Of a DNA stretch of 64,000 nucleotides, positions 35,338 through 42,595 are shown piece after piece. Position 1 is the first letter of the stretch; every line of letters begins with the position of its first letter. The notes below the pieces were generated by a model. It searched no databases. It was not told the DNA's origin and saw only the letters and a program-made list of their open reading frames with translations. Source of the DNA: Pseudomonas sp. PICF141 (GTDB lineage: Bacteria > Pseudomonadota > Gammaproteobacteria > Pseudomonadales > Pseudomonadaceae); assembly GCF_002286815.1 (NCBI RefSeq), contig NZ_MUNM01000078.1, positions 124,001 to 188,000 on the forward strand. Reading direction: 5' to 3'. The position numbers and the translations under genes are program-made.

Positions 35338-35372
35338 AGCGTTCAAGGTGTAACCTTGAACGCTATTTTTTT
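35338..35372 (+). terminator. Strong intrinsic terminator after the KAS III gene
   Basis: AGCGTTCAAGGT and ACCTTGAACGCT form a perfect 12-bp stem with a GTA loop (35338-35364), followed by ATTTTTTT. A-rich sequence on the other side makes it potentially bidirectional. It separates the KAS III gene from maf. Confidence 0.93.
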
Positions 35373-35395
35373 GCCCGAATGAAAAGCGAGGCTCC

Positions 35396-36688
35396 ATGAG
35401 CGAGTTCTTTGAGCGCAACGTCGAGGTCATACAGCGCCGCTGGCCGGCCGTGGCTGAGCGTTTGCTGACTGAAGATCCGGGTCTGTTGCAGGCCGATCTG
35501 GTGGAAGGTCTGGGCTCGACGTTGAGCATCAATGGCATTCAGTTGACCAGTCGCCATGACCGGACTCGTGAGGCCAGGCTTCAGGCCGACAGCCTGCCTA
35601 CCGACAGTTCGGTGGTGCATGCCTACGGCACCGGATTGGGCGATCTGCAGATGGAGTTACTGCAGCGCGCGGGGCTTGAGCGTTTGTATGTGCACATTCT
35701 CAACGGTGCGGTGTTTGCGCTGGTGCTGCAACTACTCGATCAACAGCAGTGGCTCAGCGATCCACGAGTTGAATTGTTATATGCCGGCGATATGGCGGAA
35801 ATCCAGCTGCCGTTCTTTGCGTTGCCGTCCGAACTGGTGCTGGCCGATGACTTCAATGCCAAGATTCGTGATCGGTTGATCAGCGAAACTCACCTGGCGT
35901 TCAATAATCGCGAGTTCGACCCTCAGGCTCCGGACATCGTCGACCGCTTGCAGGCAAGCCTGGAACTGGTGCAGGGCGATCGGGATGTGGCCGAGTTATT
36001 CGGCTCGCGCAAAGGTCAGGAGGTGTTCGTCATTGCCACGGGCCCGAGCCTTGAGCAGCACTTCGAGACCTTGCTCGCGATTCGTAATCAGGCCGAACGA
36101 CCGTTGTTCATTTGTGTCGATACAGCCTACCGACCACTGATCAATCACGGGATCCGACCTGATGTGGTGGTCAGCATCGACCAGCGCATTTCGGTGCGCC
36201 ATCTACCCTCTGGAGGTACAACCGATATCATCCTGGCCTATATGCCCATGGTCGATCCCCTTGTGCTTGAAGCCTGGCAGGGACCGCGCTATGCCAGTTA
36301 TTCTGCCAGCCCGATTTATCAGCAGATGCGTCTACAACAGCCCAAAGGCGAGCTGTATGTCGGCGGGAGCGTAATTCATCCCGCAGTAGATCTTGCGGTG
36401 AAGATGGGCGCGGCGCAGATCACCTTGCTCGGGGCCGACTTTGCCTTTCCCAATGACAAAACCCATGCGGGCTGGAACGATGGCGACCTGGGACCGCAAC
36501 TGGGCGCCGCCAAGCATTGGGTGCTCGATGGTAACGGTCAGCGCATCAAGACCCAGCTCAATTTTCGCAGTTACCTGTGTGAGCTGGAGCGCTTTATCGC
36601 CGGCCATCCTCAGGTGCGCTTCTATAACAGCAGCCGGGCAGGGGCGATGATTGCCGGTACGGCATTTCATCCGGAGTGGGCGTCATGA
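35396..36688 (+). CDS. maf: Motility-associated factor (Maf) flagellin glycosyltransferase, DUF115 family
   Basis: This 430-residue protein has the DUF115/MptE-like core: FVIATGPSLEQHFE near 211-224, CVDTAYRPLINHGIRPDVVVSID near 240-262 and TLLGADFAFPNDKTHAGW near 342-359. Maf proteins transfer pseudaminic or legionaminic acid to Ser/Thr of flagellin. The complete pse set upstream and fliC just downstream make flagellin transfer of pseudaminic acid the natural role. It starts 23 bases after a terminator, so its promoter is unclear; readthrough is possible. Confidence 0.87.
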   Translation: MSEFFERNVEVIQRRWPAVAERLLTEDPGLLQADLVEGLGSTLSINGIQLTSRHDRTREARLQADSLPTDSSVVHAYGTGLGDLQMELLQRAGLERLYVHILNGAVFALVLQLLDQQQWLSDPRVELLYAGDMAEIQLPFFALPSELVLADDFNAKIRDRLISETHLAFNNREFDPQAPDIVDRLQASLELVQGDRDVAELFGSRKGQEVFVIATGPSLEQHFETLLAIRNQAERPLFICVDTAYRPLINHGIRPDVVVSIDQRISVRHLPSGGTTDIILAYMPMVDPLVLEAWQGPRYASYSASPIYQQMRLQQPKGELYVGGSVIHPAVDLAVKMGAAQITLLGADFAFPNDKTHAGWNDGDLGPQLGAAKHWVLDGNGQRIKTQLNFRSYLCELERFIAGHPQVRFYNSSRAGAMIAGTAFHPEWAS

Positions 36689-36954
36689 TCGGACTTGAAT
36701 CCTTTGTCGTCGACTCAGAGCAATGTGCAACATTGTTCCGTTTGGGGCGTGATGTAGAAGCCGGGCTGGCGATGATCGAATTGATCGGAGCGGTGCAGCC
36801 GTCTTTCGATTTGTTGCCACAAGCTATTCAGCAACAGTGGCTTCTCTTGCTCGGCCGGATGCTCGAATGCCAGGAGGCGCAAAACTGGCTGGCGCTGGCG
36901 GACTATCTTGAATACGAACTGATCCAGTTGCTGCGCGACAGTCTGTCCATTTAA
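36685..36954 (+). CDS. Small hypothetical protein coupled to maf
   Basis: This 89-residue ORF starts at an ATG overlapping the maf stop codon (ATGA). It is acidic and Leu-rich with predicted long helices (PQAIQQQWLLLLGRMLECQE) and no signal or membrane segment. I recognise no family. Coupling to maf and position just before fliC suggest an accessory role such as a chaperone or a partner in flagellin modification, but this is only inference. Confidence 0.7.
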   Translation: MIGLESFVVDSEQCATLFRLGRDVEAGLAMIELIGAVQPSFDLLPQAIQQQWLLLLGRMLECQEAQNWLALADYLEYELIQLLRDSLSI

Positions 36955-37064
36955 ACAGTTTCTCCTCCGCCGGTGCGGGCGAGTCCTCGCCACTCTGTCA
37001 CCGGCATTTCCCTGACGTCATTTTTTCGCTGCTTGAACATAGCCAAGCCCTTGATTTGCAGGGG

Positions 37065-37081
37065 GTGGCAACGTGATGGCA
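37065..37081 (+). promoter_or_regulatory. Weak sigma-54-like site upstream of fliC
   Basis: GTGGCAACGTGATGGCA has GG at 37067-37068 and GC at 37079-37080 with 10-base spacing. The -24 half is good (TGGCAAC), the -12 half is TGGC rather than TTGC. It may be a chance match beside the sigma-28 site. Confidence 0.2.
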
Positions 37082-37100
37082 AATATTTTTCAAAATCCCC

Positions 37101-37127
37101 TAAAGCAAGTTCCGATCCCGACGATAA
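37101..37127 (+). promoter_or_regulatory. Sigma-28 (FliA) promoter of fliC
   Basis: TAAA at 37101-37104, a 15-base spacer and GACGATAA at 37120-37127 match the consensus TAAA-N15-GCCGATAA with one mismatch. It lies 80 bases upstream of the fliC start, as expected for a flagellin gene. Confidence 0.88.
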
Positions 37128-37207
37128 CTATTACGAAGGTTCTCTAGGCCATACCCGGCGGTTGCCAGGGCCGGAAGCCGCAGTACCCAACCAACGAGGA
37201 ATTCGTC

Positions 37208-38059
37208 ATGGCTTTAACAGTAAACACCAACGTCACATCGTTGAACGTTCAGAAAAACCTGAACCGCGCTTCCGACGCTCTGTCGACGTCGATGACTCGC
37301 CTGTCTTCCGGCCTGAAAATCAACAGCGCTAAAGACGACGCCGCTGGCCTGCAAATCGCTACCCGTATGACTTCGCAGATCCGCGGTCAGACCATGGCTA
37401 TCAAAAACGCCAACGACGGTATCTCGATCGCTCAGACCGCTGAAGGCGCGATGCAAGAATCGACCAACATTCTGCAGCGTATGCGTGAACTGGCTGTTCA
37501 ATCGCGAAACGACTCGAACGGTACTGCTGACCGTGCTGCTCTGAACAAAGAATTCGCTTCGATGTCGGACGAGCTGACTCGTATCGCCAAGTCGACCAAC
37601 CTGAACGGCAAGAACCTGATCGACGGCACCGCTGGTACCATGACCTTCCAGGTTGGTTCCAACACCGGCGCTACCAACCAGATCACTCTGACCCTGGACA
37701 GCGGCTTCGACGCAGCTACCCTGTCGGTTGACTCGGCTACCGTTCAGATCACTGGTAACAACTCGGCAACTGCCGAAGCTTCGATGAACAACGCGCTGAC
37801 CAAAATCGACGCCGCTCTGGCCAAGATCAACTCCAGCCGTGCTGACCTCGGTGCTGCACAAAACCGTCTGTCCAGCACCATCTCCAACCTGCAGAACATC
37901 AACGAAAACGCCAGTGCTGCACTGGGTCGTGTACAAGATACCGACTTCGCTGCTGAAACTGCACAGCTGACCAAGCAACAAACTCTGCAACAAGCTTCGA
38001 CCGCAGTTCTGGCTCAAGCCAACCAACTGCCTTCCGCTGTACTGAAACTGCTTCAGTAA
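37208..38059 (+). CDS. fliC: Flagellin FliC
   Basis: This 283-residue flagellin has conserved D0/D1 ends: TRLSSGLKINSAKDDAAGLQ near 30-49, overlapping the flg22 epitope, and the C-terminal QQASTAVLAQANQLPSAVLK. The central variable region is short (about 140-200) and Ser/Thr-rich, giving candidate O-glycosylation sites. GAGGAATTC precedes the ATG. Codon use (many GCT, ACT and AAC) is that of a highly expressed gene. It is the expected acceptor for the island's glycan, transcribed from a FliA promoter. Confidence 0.98.
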   Translation: MALTVNTNVTSLNVQKNLNRASDALSTSMTRLSSGLKINSAKDDAAGLQIATRMTSQIRGQTMAIKNANDGISIAQTAEGAMQESTNILQRMRELAVQSRNDSNGTADRAALNKEFASMSDELTRIAKSTNLNGKNLIDGTAGTMTFQVGSNTGATNQITLTLDSGFDAATLSVDSATVQITGNNSATAEASMNNALTKIDAALAKINSSRADLGAAQNRLSSTISNLQNINENASAALGRVQDTDFAAETAQLTKQQTLQQASTAVLAQANQLPSAVLKLLQ

Positions 38060-38081
38060 TAGCTGATGCGTTTTGGCGGGG

Positions 38082-38110
38082 GAGTGCGCATGCGCGCTCT
38101 CTCGCTTTTT
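38082..38110 (+). terminator. Hairpin with T-run between fliC and flaG
   Basis: An imperfect GC-rich stem (GAGTGCGC / GCGCGCTC) at 38082-38099 is followed by TCTCGCTTTTT. It probably ends most fliC transcripts and lowers flaG expression. Confidence 0.6.
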
Positions 38111-38130
38111 CAGTTTAAGAGGTGATGGAC

Positions 38131-38496
38131 ATGGATATGAGCGTGAAGCTGAACTTGTCTTATCCTGCGGCCAAGCAGGCGACGACTGTTGCCGACAAGC
38201 CGGCGGAAAAGCCTCGAACGGTAGTTGCTCCAGTAACTGTCGTGAAAGAAAAAGAGAAGAGCGAACAGACCGAGCAGGACAAACTGAAGATGGCTGTTCA
38301 GGAAATTGAAAAATTCGTTCAGTCGGTCAAGCGCAATCTGGAATTCTCGATCGATGAGCCATCGGGCAAAGTGGTCGTCAAAGTCATTGCCAGCGAATCC
38401 GGTGAGGTGATCCGTCAGATCCCCAACGAAGAAGTCCTGAAACTGGCCAATAGTTTGAATGATGCAAGCAGCTTGTTGTTCAGCGCTAAAGCCTGA
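38131..38496 (+). CDS. flaG: Flagellar protein FlaG
   Basis: This 121-residue protein has the FlaG core in its second half: EKFVQSVKRNLEFSIDEPSG near 59-78 and GEVIRQIPNEEVLKLANSL near 89-107. The N-terminal half is a charged, probably disordered stretch. FlaG affects filament length in Pseudomonas; its mechanism is not established. Four in-frame starts lie within 15 bases; I choose the ATG at 38131 because AAGAGGTG sits seven bases before it. It lies between fliC and fliD as in P. aeruginosa. Confidence 0.9.
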   Translation: MDMSVKLNLSYPAAKQATTVADKPAEKPRTVVAPVTVVKEKEKSEQTEQDKLKMAVQEIEKFVQSVKRNLEFSIDEPSGKVVVKVIASESGEVIRQIPNEEVLKLANSLNDASSLLFSAKA

Positions 38497-38500
38497 CAGC

Positions 38501-38516
38501 TGGCACGAATTTTGTT
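38501..38516 (+). promoter_or_regulatory. Candidate sigma-54 promoter for fliD
   Basis: TGGCACGAATTTTGTT begins with a perfect -24 element (TGGCACG). At the correct distance the -12 half is TTTGT rather than TTGC, so the match is good but not ideal. It lies 63-78 bases upstream of fliD. Confidence 0.45.
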
Positions 38517-38578
38517 GCTATGTTCTTTTGGGCGTTGTAGTGGTCAAAAGGCCGGCGACACACTGAAGGGAGTTCCAC

Positions 38579-40009
38579 ATGGCAAGTCCAATTCTACCGG
38601 GCACAGGTTTAGGTTCCGGCCTTGATACTGGTGCTATCGTCAAAGCCTTGGTAAACGCTGACAAAGCGGCCAAGCAAGGTCAGATCGATCGTGGAACGGC
38701 CACTAATACGGCGAGTATTTCCGGGATTGGTACCTTGAAGTCGCTGTTGGCCACGTTTCAGAAAGCGCTTACCGATCTGGGTAGTACGACAAGCCCTCAA
38801 TTCACGGGTTTCGCCGCGACATCGTCCGATGTAAAAGTGTTGACCGCTACGTCCAGCAACACGGCTGTCGCCGGTAACTACGTGGTCGACGTCACCGCGC
38901 TGGCGACCTCCTCGAAAGTCGCCTCTGCTGCGTTTGCCGGGGGTACAACCAGTGCGATCCCTGCTGGTACGCTGACCATCACGCAAAATGGCAAGAGCTA
39001 TCCAGTTACTGTGGGCGCAGGCGCCACACTGCAATCGGTGCGTGATTCGATCAACAGCCAATACCAGTCCAGTGGCTTGAGCGCCAACATTGTGACCGAC
39101 AGCTTCGGCTCGCGCCTGGTGCTGGGTTCCACGACCACTGGCGCGGGTTCCGATATCTCCGCCAGCGGTATTGCCGGCCTGGAAATCGATGGGACCGCCG
39201 CGATGGCCACCCCGCCGACTGCCACTTCTTCGGGGGCTATCGGCGCTCCGGCCCAGGATGCGGTGTTTAGCGTCGACGGTCTGGCAATGACCAGCAAGTC
39301 CAACACCATTGACAAGACGATCTCCGGGCTGAGTCTGAGTTTGCTCACCACCGGCAAATCGACCGTTACCGTGGCGTCCAACAATGACGGTCTGAAGGCG
39401 TCGATCCAGAAGTTCGTCGATGCGTACAACGCTGTCGCCAACGCGGTGACTTCTTTGACCAAGCCGTCCCTGGATGACGATGGCAAGCTGACCGTCTCCG
39501 CGGCATTGACCGGTGATCCGCTGCCGCGTTCGATTCTGGATTCCTTGCGAGGTCCGCTGTCTCAGACCGGTGCGGGCGACAAACTGACTGTGCTTTCTCA
39601 GTTGGGTATCACCACCAACCAGAAGACCGGCGCACTGGATTTCGATAGCACCAAGTTCAACGCTGCAATGAACGACAAGAAGCTGGGCGGTGAGGTTCAA
39701 ACACTGTTCACCGGTACCAACGGTCTGATTGAGCGTATGAACAATGCGATCAAGCCTTACACCGAAGGTAAAACCGTCAATGGCAAAGCAGTCGATTCCA
39801 TCCTGGATGCGCGCGCCAAGAGCCTTGATTCAACCAAGAAAAAGCTGAGCAATGACCAGGCGGCCCTGGATCGCCGAATCGAAACCCTGACCGCGGTACT
39901 GACCAAAAAGTACAACGACATGGATTCTCTTGTCGGCAAGCTGAAGGCGACAGCCAGCAACATCACGTCGATGTTCGAAGCGATGACCGCGCAGCAGAAG
40001 AACTCGTAA
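38579..40009 (+). CDS. fliD: Flagellar filament cap protein FliD
   Basis: This 476-residue protein opens with SPILPGTGLGSGLDTGAIVK, typical of FliD, and ends in a coiled-coil region (about 400-470: LDSTKKKLSNDQAALDRRIE). The middle is Ser/Thr/Ala-rich and would form the cap legs and head. FliD assembles at the filament tip, helps flagellin fold, and can mediate mucin binding in Pseudomonas. The GAAGGGAG ribosome-binding site is well spaced. A strong terminator follows. Confidence 0.97.
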   Translation: MASPILPGTGLGSGLDTGAIVKALVNADKAAKQGQIDRGTATNTASISGIGTLKSLLATFQKALTDLGSTTSPQFTGFAATSSDVKVLTATSSNTAVAGNYVVDVTALATSSKVASAAFAGGTTSAIPAGTLTITQNGKSYPVTVGAGATLQSVRDSINSQYQSSGLSANIVTDSFGSRLVLGSTTTGAGSDISASGIAGLEIDGTAAMATPPTATSSGAIGAPAQDAVFSVDGLAMTSKSNTIDKTISGLSLSLLTTGKSTVTVASNNDGLKASIQKFVDAYNAVANAVTSLTKPSLDDDGKLTVSAALTGDPLPRSILDSLRGPLSQTGAGDKLTVLSQLGITTNQKTGALDFDSTKFNAAMNDKKLGGEVQTLFTGTNGLIERMNNAIKPYTEGKTVNGKAVDSILDARAKSLDSTKKKLSNDQAALDRRIETLTAVLTKKYNDMDSLVGKLKATASNITSMFEAMTAQQKNS

Positions 40010-40022
40010 CACTCAGAGTGCC

Positions 40023-40065
40023 AAAAGCCCGGCAGCGTTTTCACGCTCCCGGGCTTTTTGTTTTT
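40023..40065 (+). terminator. Intrinsic terminator after fliD
   Basis: AAAAGCCCGG and CCGGGCTTTT form the outer stem, with an inner AGCG/CGCT stem, followed by TTTTTGTTTTTG. The A-rich left arm suggests bidirectional function. Confidence 0.92.
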
Positions 40066-40070
40066 GAATC

Positions 40071-40097
40071 TAAAGTTTTTTGACGCGTCGTCGATAC
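40071..40097 (+). promoter_or_regulatory. Candidate sigma-28 promoter for fliST
   Basis: TAAA at 40071-40074, a 15-base spacer and GTCGATAC at 40090-40097 match TAAA-N15-GCCGATAA at 10 of 12 positions. It lies directly after the fliD terminator and 40 bases before fliS. Confidence 0.6.
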
Positions 40098-40137
40098 ATT
40101 TGTTTATACGAACCACAGAATTCTGATGAGGTACAAC

Positions 40138-40533
40138 ATGAATCCAATGTTAGCCCTTCGCCAATACCAGAAGATTGGCGCTCAGGCGCAAACTTCCGAA
40201 GCCAGCCCGCATCGTCTGGTGCAGATGCTGATGGAAGGCGGCCTGGATCGTATTGCCCAGGCCAAAGGCGCGATGGAGCGCAAGGATATTCCGAACAAGG
40301 GCATTCTGATCGGCAAGGCCATTGGCATCATCGGTGGTCTGCGCGAAGGTCTGGACCTGGAAAATCAGGCCGACTCGGTGACTGAGCTGGATAATCTTTA
40401 CGCTTACATGATGAAACGCCTGGCTGAAGCCAATCTCAGGACCGATCCAAAAATTCTTGACGAAGTCGCCGATCTGCTCCGTACGGTCAAAGACGGTTGG
40501 GATGCCATTGGCGCCCCTGCTCCCCAGTTCTAA
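40138..40533 (+). CDS. fliS: Flagellar export chaperone FliS
   Basis: This 131-residue helical protein has the FliS pattern: MNPMLALRQYQKIGAQAQTS at the N-terminus, SPHRLVQMLMEGGLDRIAQA near 24-43 and LDNLYAYMMKRLAEAN near 82-97. FliS binds the flagellin C-terminus in the cytosol and blocks premature polymerisation. The start at 40138 follows GATGAGG by about seven bases; an ATG four codons earlier is in frame. fliT follows after ten bases. Confidence 0.94.
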   Translation: MNPMLALRQYQKIGAQAQTSEASPHRLVQMLMEGGLDRIAQAKGAMERKDIPNKGILIGKAIGIIGGLREGLDLENQADSVTELDNLYAYMMKRLAEANLRTDPKILDEVADLLRTVKDGWDAIGAPAPQF

Positions 40534-40543
40534 GGAGATCACC

Positions 40544-40840
40544 ATGAGTCTTGTCTTGCAGCGAATCGAACAAACCCGGGATGCCCTCGTGGGTGCATTG
40601 GCCGAGCGCAACTGGGAAGCCATCGGTGAATTGGACCTGGCTTGCCGTTCCTGCATGGAAGACGTCTTGAGTGAAGCTTCGGTGGACGAGGCCGCGTTGC
40701 GCGACAACCTTGAGGAGTTGCTGGGGGTGTATAAACAGCTTCTGGAGGCAGCGACGGGGGAGCGCCAAGCGATAGTCGACGAGATGTCGCAGATCCACCA
40801 AGCGCAGAGCGCGGCAAAGGTTTACCATCTGTTTGGTTAA
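40544..40840 (+). CDS. fliT: Flagellar protein FliT-like chaperone
   Basis: This 98-residue, all-helical, acidic protein follows fliS behind a strong AAGGAGAT ribosome-binding site. Position and size match FliT, the FliD chaperone, or the gene called fliT/fleP-like in Pseudomonas. Sequence conservation in this family is low (MSLVLQRIEQTRDALVGALA at the start), so the call depends on position as much as on residues. Longer upstream readings overlap fliS and lack support. Confidence 0.75.
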   Translation: MSLVLQRIEQTRDALVGALAERNWEAIGELDLACRSCMEDVLSEASVDEAALRDNLEELLGVYKQLLEAATGERQAIVDEMSQIHQAQSAAKVYHLFG

Positions 40841-40875
40841 ACCCCCAGTTAATCCAAACATAGTGCGCCATAAAT

Positions 40876-40904
40876 TTGACTGTGCACGGTTTTTTGACTT
40901 AACT
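40876..40904 (+). promoter_or_regulatory. Possible sigma-70 promoter of fleQ
   Basis: TTGACT and TTAACT are separated by 17 bases. The -35 is near consensus, the -10 is weak. It lies about 105 bases upstream of fleQ. fleQ is known to be sigma-70 dependent in P. aeruginosa. Confidence 0.35.
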
Positions 40905-41009
40905 AGTGGCTGGTTCCAGATTTCAGGCGTCTACAGGCATAACGTGTCTGCAAGCGTCTAGCTTGCCCCTCATTTTGGGCATTGAGTTGACTAGGGAAGT
41001 TGCTATTGC

Positions 41010-42485
41010 ATGTGGCGTGAAACCAAAATTCTGCTGATTGATGACGATAGCGTCCGCCGCCGCGATTTGGCGGTGATTTTAAATTTTCTTGGCGAAGAAA
41101 ATTTACCCTGTGGCAGCCATGACTGGCAGCAGGCTGTCGGCTCTTTGTCATCAAGTCGTGAAGTAATCTGTGTCCTCATCGGGACGGTAAATGCTCCTGG
41201 TGCACTTTTGGGCCTGTTAAAGACACTCTCAACCTGGGATGAGTTCCTTCCAGTTTTGTTAATGGGTGATAATTCTTCCATTGACTTGCCGGAAGACCAG
41301 CGTCGTCGAGTGCTTTCGACTCTCGAAATGCCACCCAGCTACAGCAAATTGCTCGACTCGCTGCACCGTGCACAGGTTTATCGCGAGATGTATGACCAGG
41401 CGCGTGAGCGCGGTCGTCATCGTGAACCCAATCTTTTCCGTAGCCTCGTCGGCACCAGCCGGGCGATTCAACACGTCCGCCAGATGATGCAGCAAGTGGC
41501 CGACACTGATGCCAGCGTGCTGATCCTCGGTGAGTCCGGGACCGGCAAGGAAGTGGTCGCGCGCAACCTGCACTACCATTCCAAGCGGCGTGATGCGCCG
41601 TTCGTGCCGGTCAACTGCGGTGCTATTCCGGCCGAGCTGCTCGAAAGCGAATTGTTCGGTCACGAGAAAGGCGCCTTCACCGGAGCGATCACCAGTCGCG
41701 CCGGGCGTTTCGAGCTGGCCAACGGCGGTACCTTGTTCCTTGACGAAATCGGCGACATGCCGTTACCGATGCAGGTCAAGCTGCTGCGTGTCTTGCAGGA
41801 ACGTACCTTCGAGCGCGTGGGCAGCAACAAGACCCAAAGCGTCGATGTGCGGATCATTGCGGCGACCCACAAGAATCTCGAAAGCATGATCGAGATCGGC
41901 ACTTTCCGCGAAGACCTCTACTATCGCTTGAACGTGTTCCCGATCGAGATGGCGCCGTTGCGCGAACGCGTCGAAGACATTCCGTTGCTGATGAACGAGT
42001 TGATCTCGCGCATGGAGCACGAGAAGCGCGGTTCGATCCGTTTCAATTCGGCGGCGATCATGTCGCTGTGTCGTCATGCCTGGCCGGGCAACGTTCGCGA
42101 GCTTGCCAACCTGGTGGAGCGCATGGCGATCATGCATCCGTACGGGGTGATCGGCGTGGTCGAATTGCCGAAAAAATTCCGCTACGTCGATGACGAAGAT
42201 GAGCAACTGGTCGACAGCCTGCGCAGCGATCTTGAAGAACGGGTGGCCATCAACGGTCATACCCCGGACTTCACCGCCAATGCCCTGCTGCCGCCGGAAG
42301 GCCTGGACCTGAAAGACTACCTCGGTGGTCTGGAACAAGGGCTGATTCAGCAGGCGCTGGATGATGCCAATGGCATTGTGGCGCGGGCGGCAGAACGGCT
42401 GCGTATTCGTCGTACCACGTTGGTGGAGAAGATGCGCAAGTACGGCATGAGTCGTCGTGACGGTGATGAACAGGCGGATGATTGA
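41010..42485 (+). CDS. fleQ: Master flagellar regulator FleQ
   Basis: This 491-residue sigma-54 enhancer-binding protein has an N-terminal receiver-like FleQ domain (1-120), an AAA+ domain (about 145-385) with Walker A GESGTGK at 174-180, GAFTGA at 221-226 and Walker B FLDEIG at 243-248, and a Fis-type HTH near 455-480. It activates early flagellar genes with RpoN and, by comparison with P. aeruginosa, binds c-di-GMP and represses or activates matrix genes. The receiver-like domain lacks the phosphorylatable Asp at the usual third strand (VICVLIGTV). No strong ribosome-binding site is seen. Confidence 0.97.
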   Translation: MWRETKILLIDDDSVRRRDLAVILNFLGEENLPCGSHDWQQAVGSLSSSREVICVLIGTVNAPGALLGLLKTLSTWDEFLPVLLMGDNSSIDLPEDQRRRVLSTLEMPPSYSKLLDSLHRAQVYREMYDQARERGRHREPNLFRSLVGTSRAIQHVRQMMQQVADTDASVLILGESGTGKEVVARNLHYHSKRRDAPFVPVNCGAIPAELLESELFGHEKGAFTGAITSRAGRFELANGGTLFLDEIGDMPLPMQVKLLRVLQERTFERVGSNKTQSVDVRIIAATHKNLESMIEIGTFREDLYYRLNVFPIEMAPLRERVEDIPLLMNELISRMEHEKRGSIRFNSAAIMSLCRHAWPGNVRELANLVERMAIMHPYGVIGVVELPKKFRYVDDEDEQLVDSLRSDLEERVAINGHTPDFTANALLPPEGLDLKDYLGGLEQGLIQQALDDANGIVARAAERLRIRRTTLVEKMRKYGMSRRDGDEQADD

Positions 42486-42497
42486 CGCCTGTTTTTC

Positions 42498-42526
42498 AAC
42501 TCCTTCACTTATAAGGAGTTTTTTTT
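42498..42526 (+). terminator. Intrinsic terminator after fleQ
   Basis: AACTCCTT and AAGGAGTT form an 8-bp stem with a seven-base loop, followed by TTTTTT. It ends 12 bases after the fleQ stop and abuts the fleSR promoter. Confidence 0.9.
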
Positions 42527-42542
42527 AGGCACGGGTATTGCT
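42526..42542 (+). promoter_or_regulatory. Sigma-54 promoter of fleSR
   Basis: TAGGCACGGGTATTGCT has GG at 42528-42529 and GC at 42540-42541 with 10-base spacing; both halves are near consensus (GGCACG, TTGCT). It lies 54 bases upstream of fleS, agreeing with FleQ/RpoN control of fleSR. Confidence 0.78.
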
Positions 42543-42595
42543 ATGTCCCTCGCAACGTTCCGTTTAACTGACGGTCAACCCTGCGAGAGAGTCCG

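Noticed and set aside
15616..36954. Glycan island as a recently transferred mobile island
   Set aside because: I saw no integrase, insertion sequence, tRNA or direct-repeat borders, and base composition by eye is like that of the flanking flagellar genes; strain-to-strain variability remains possible.
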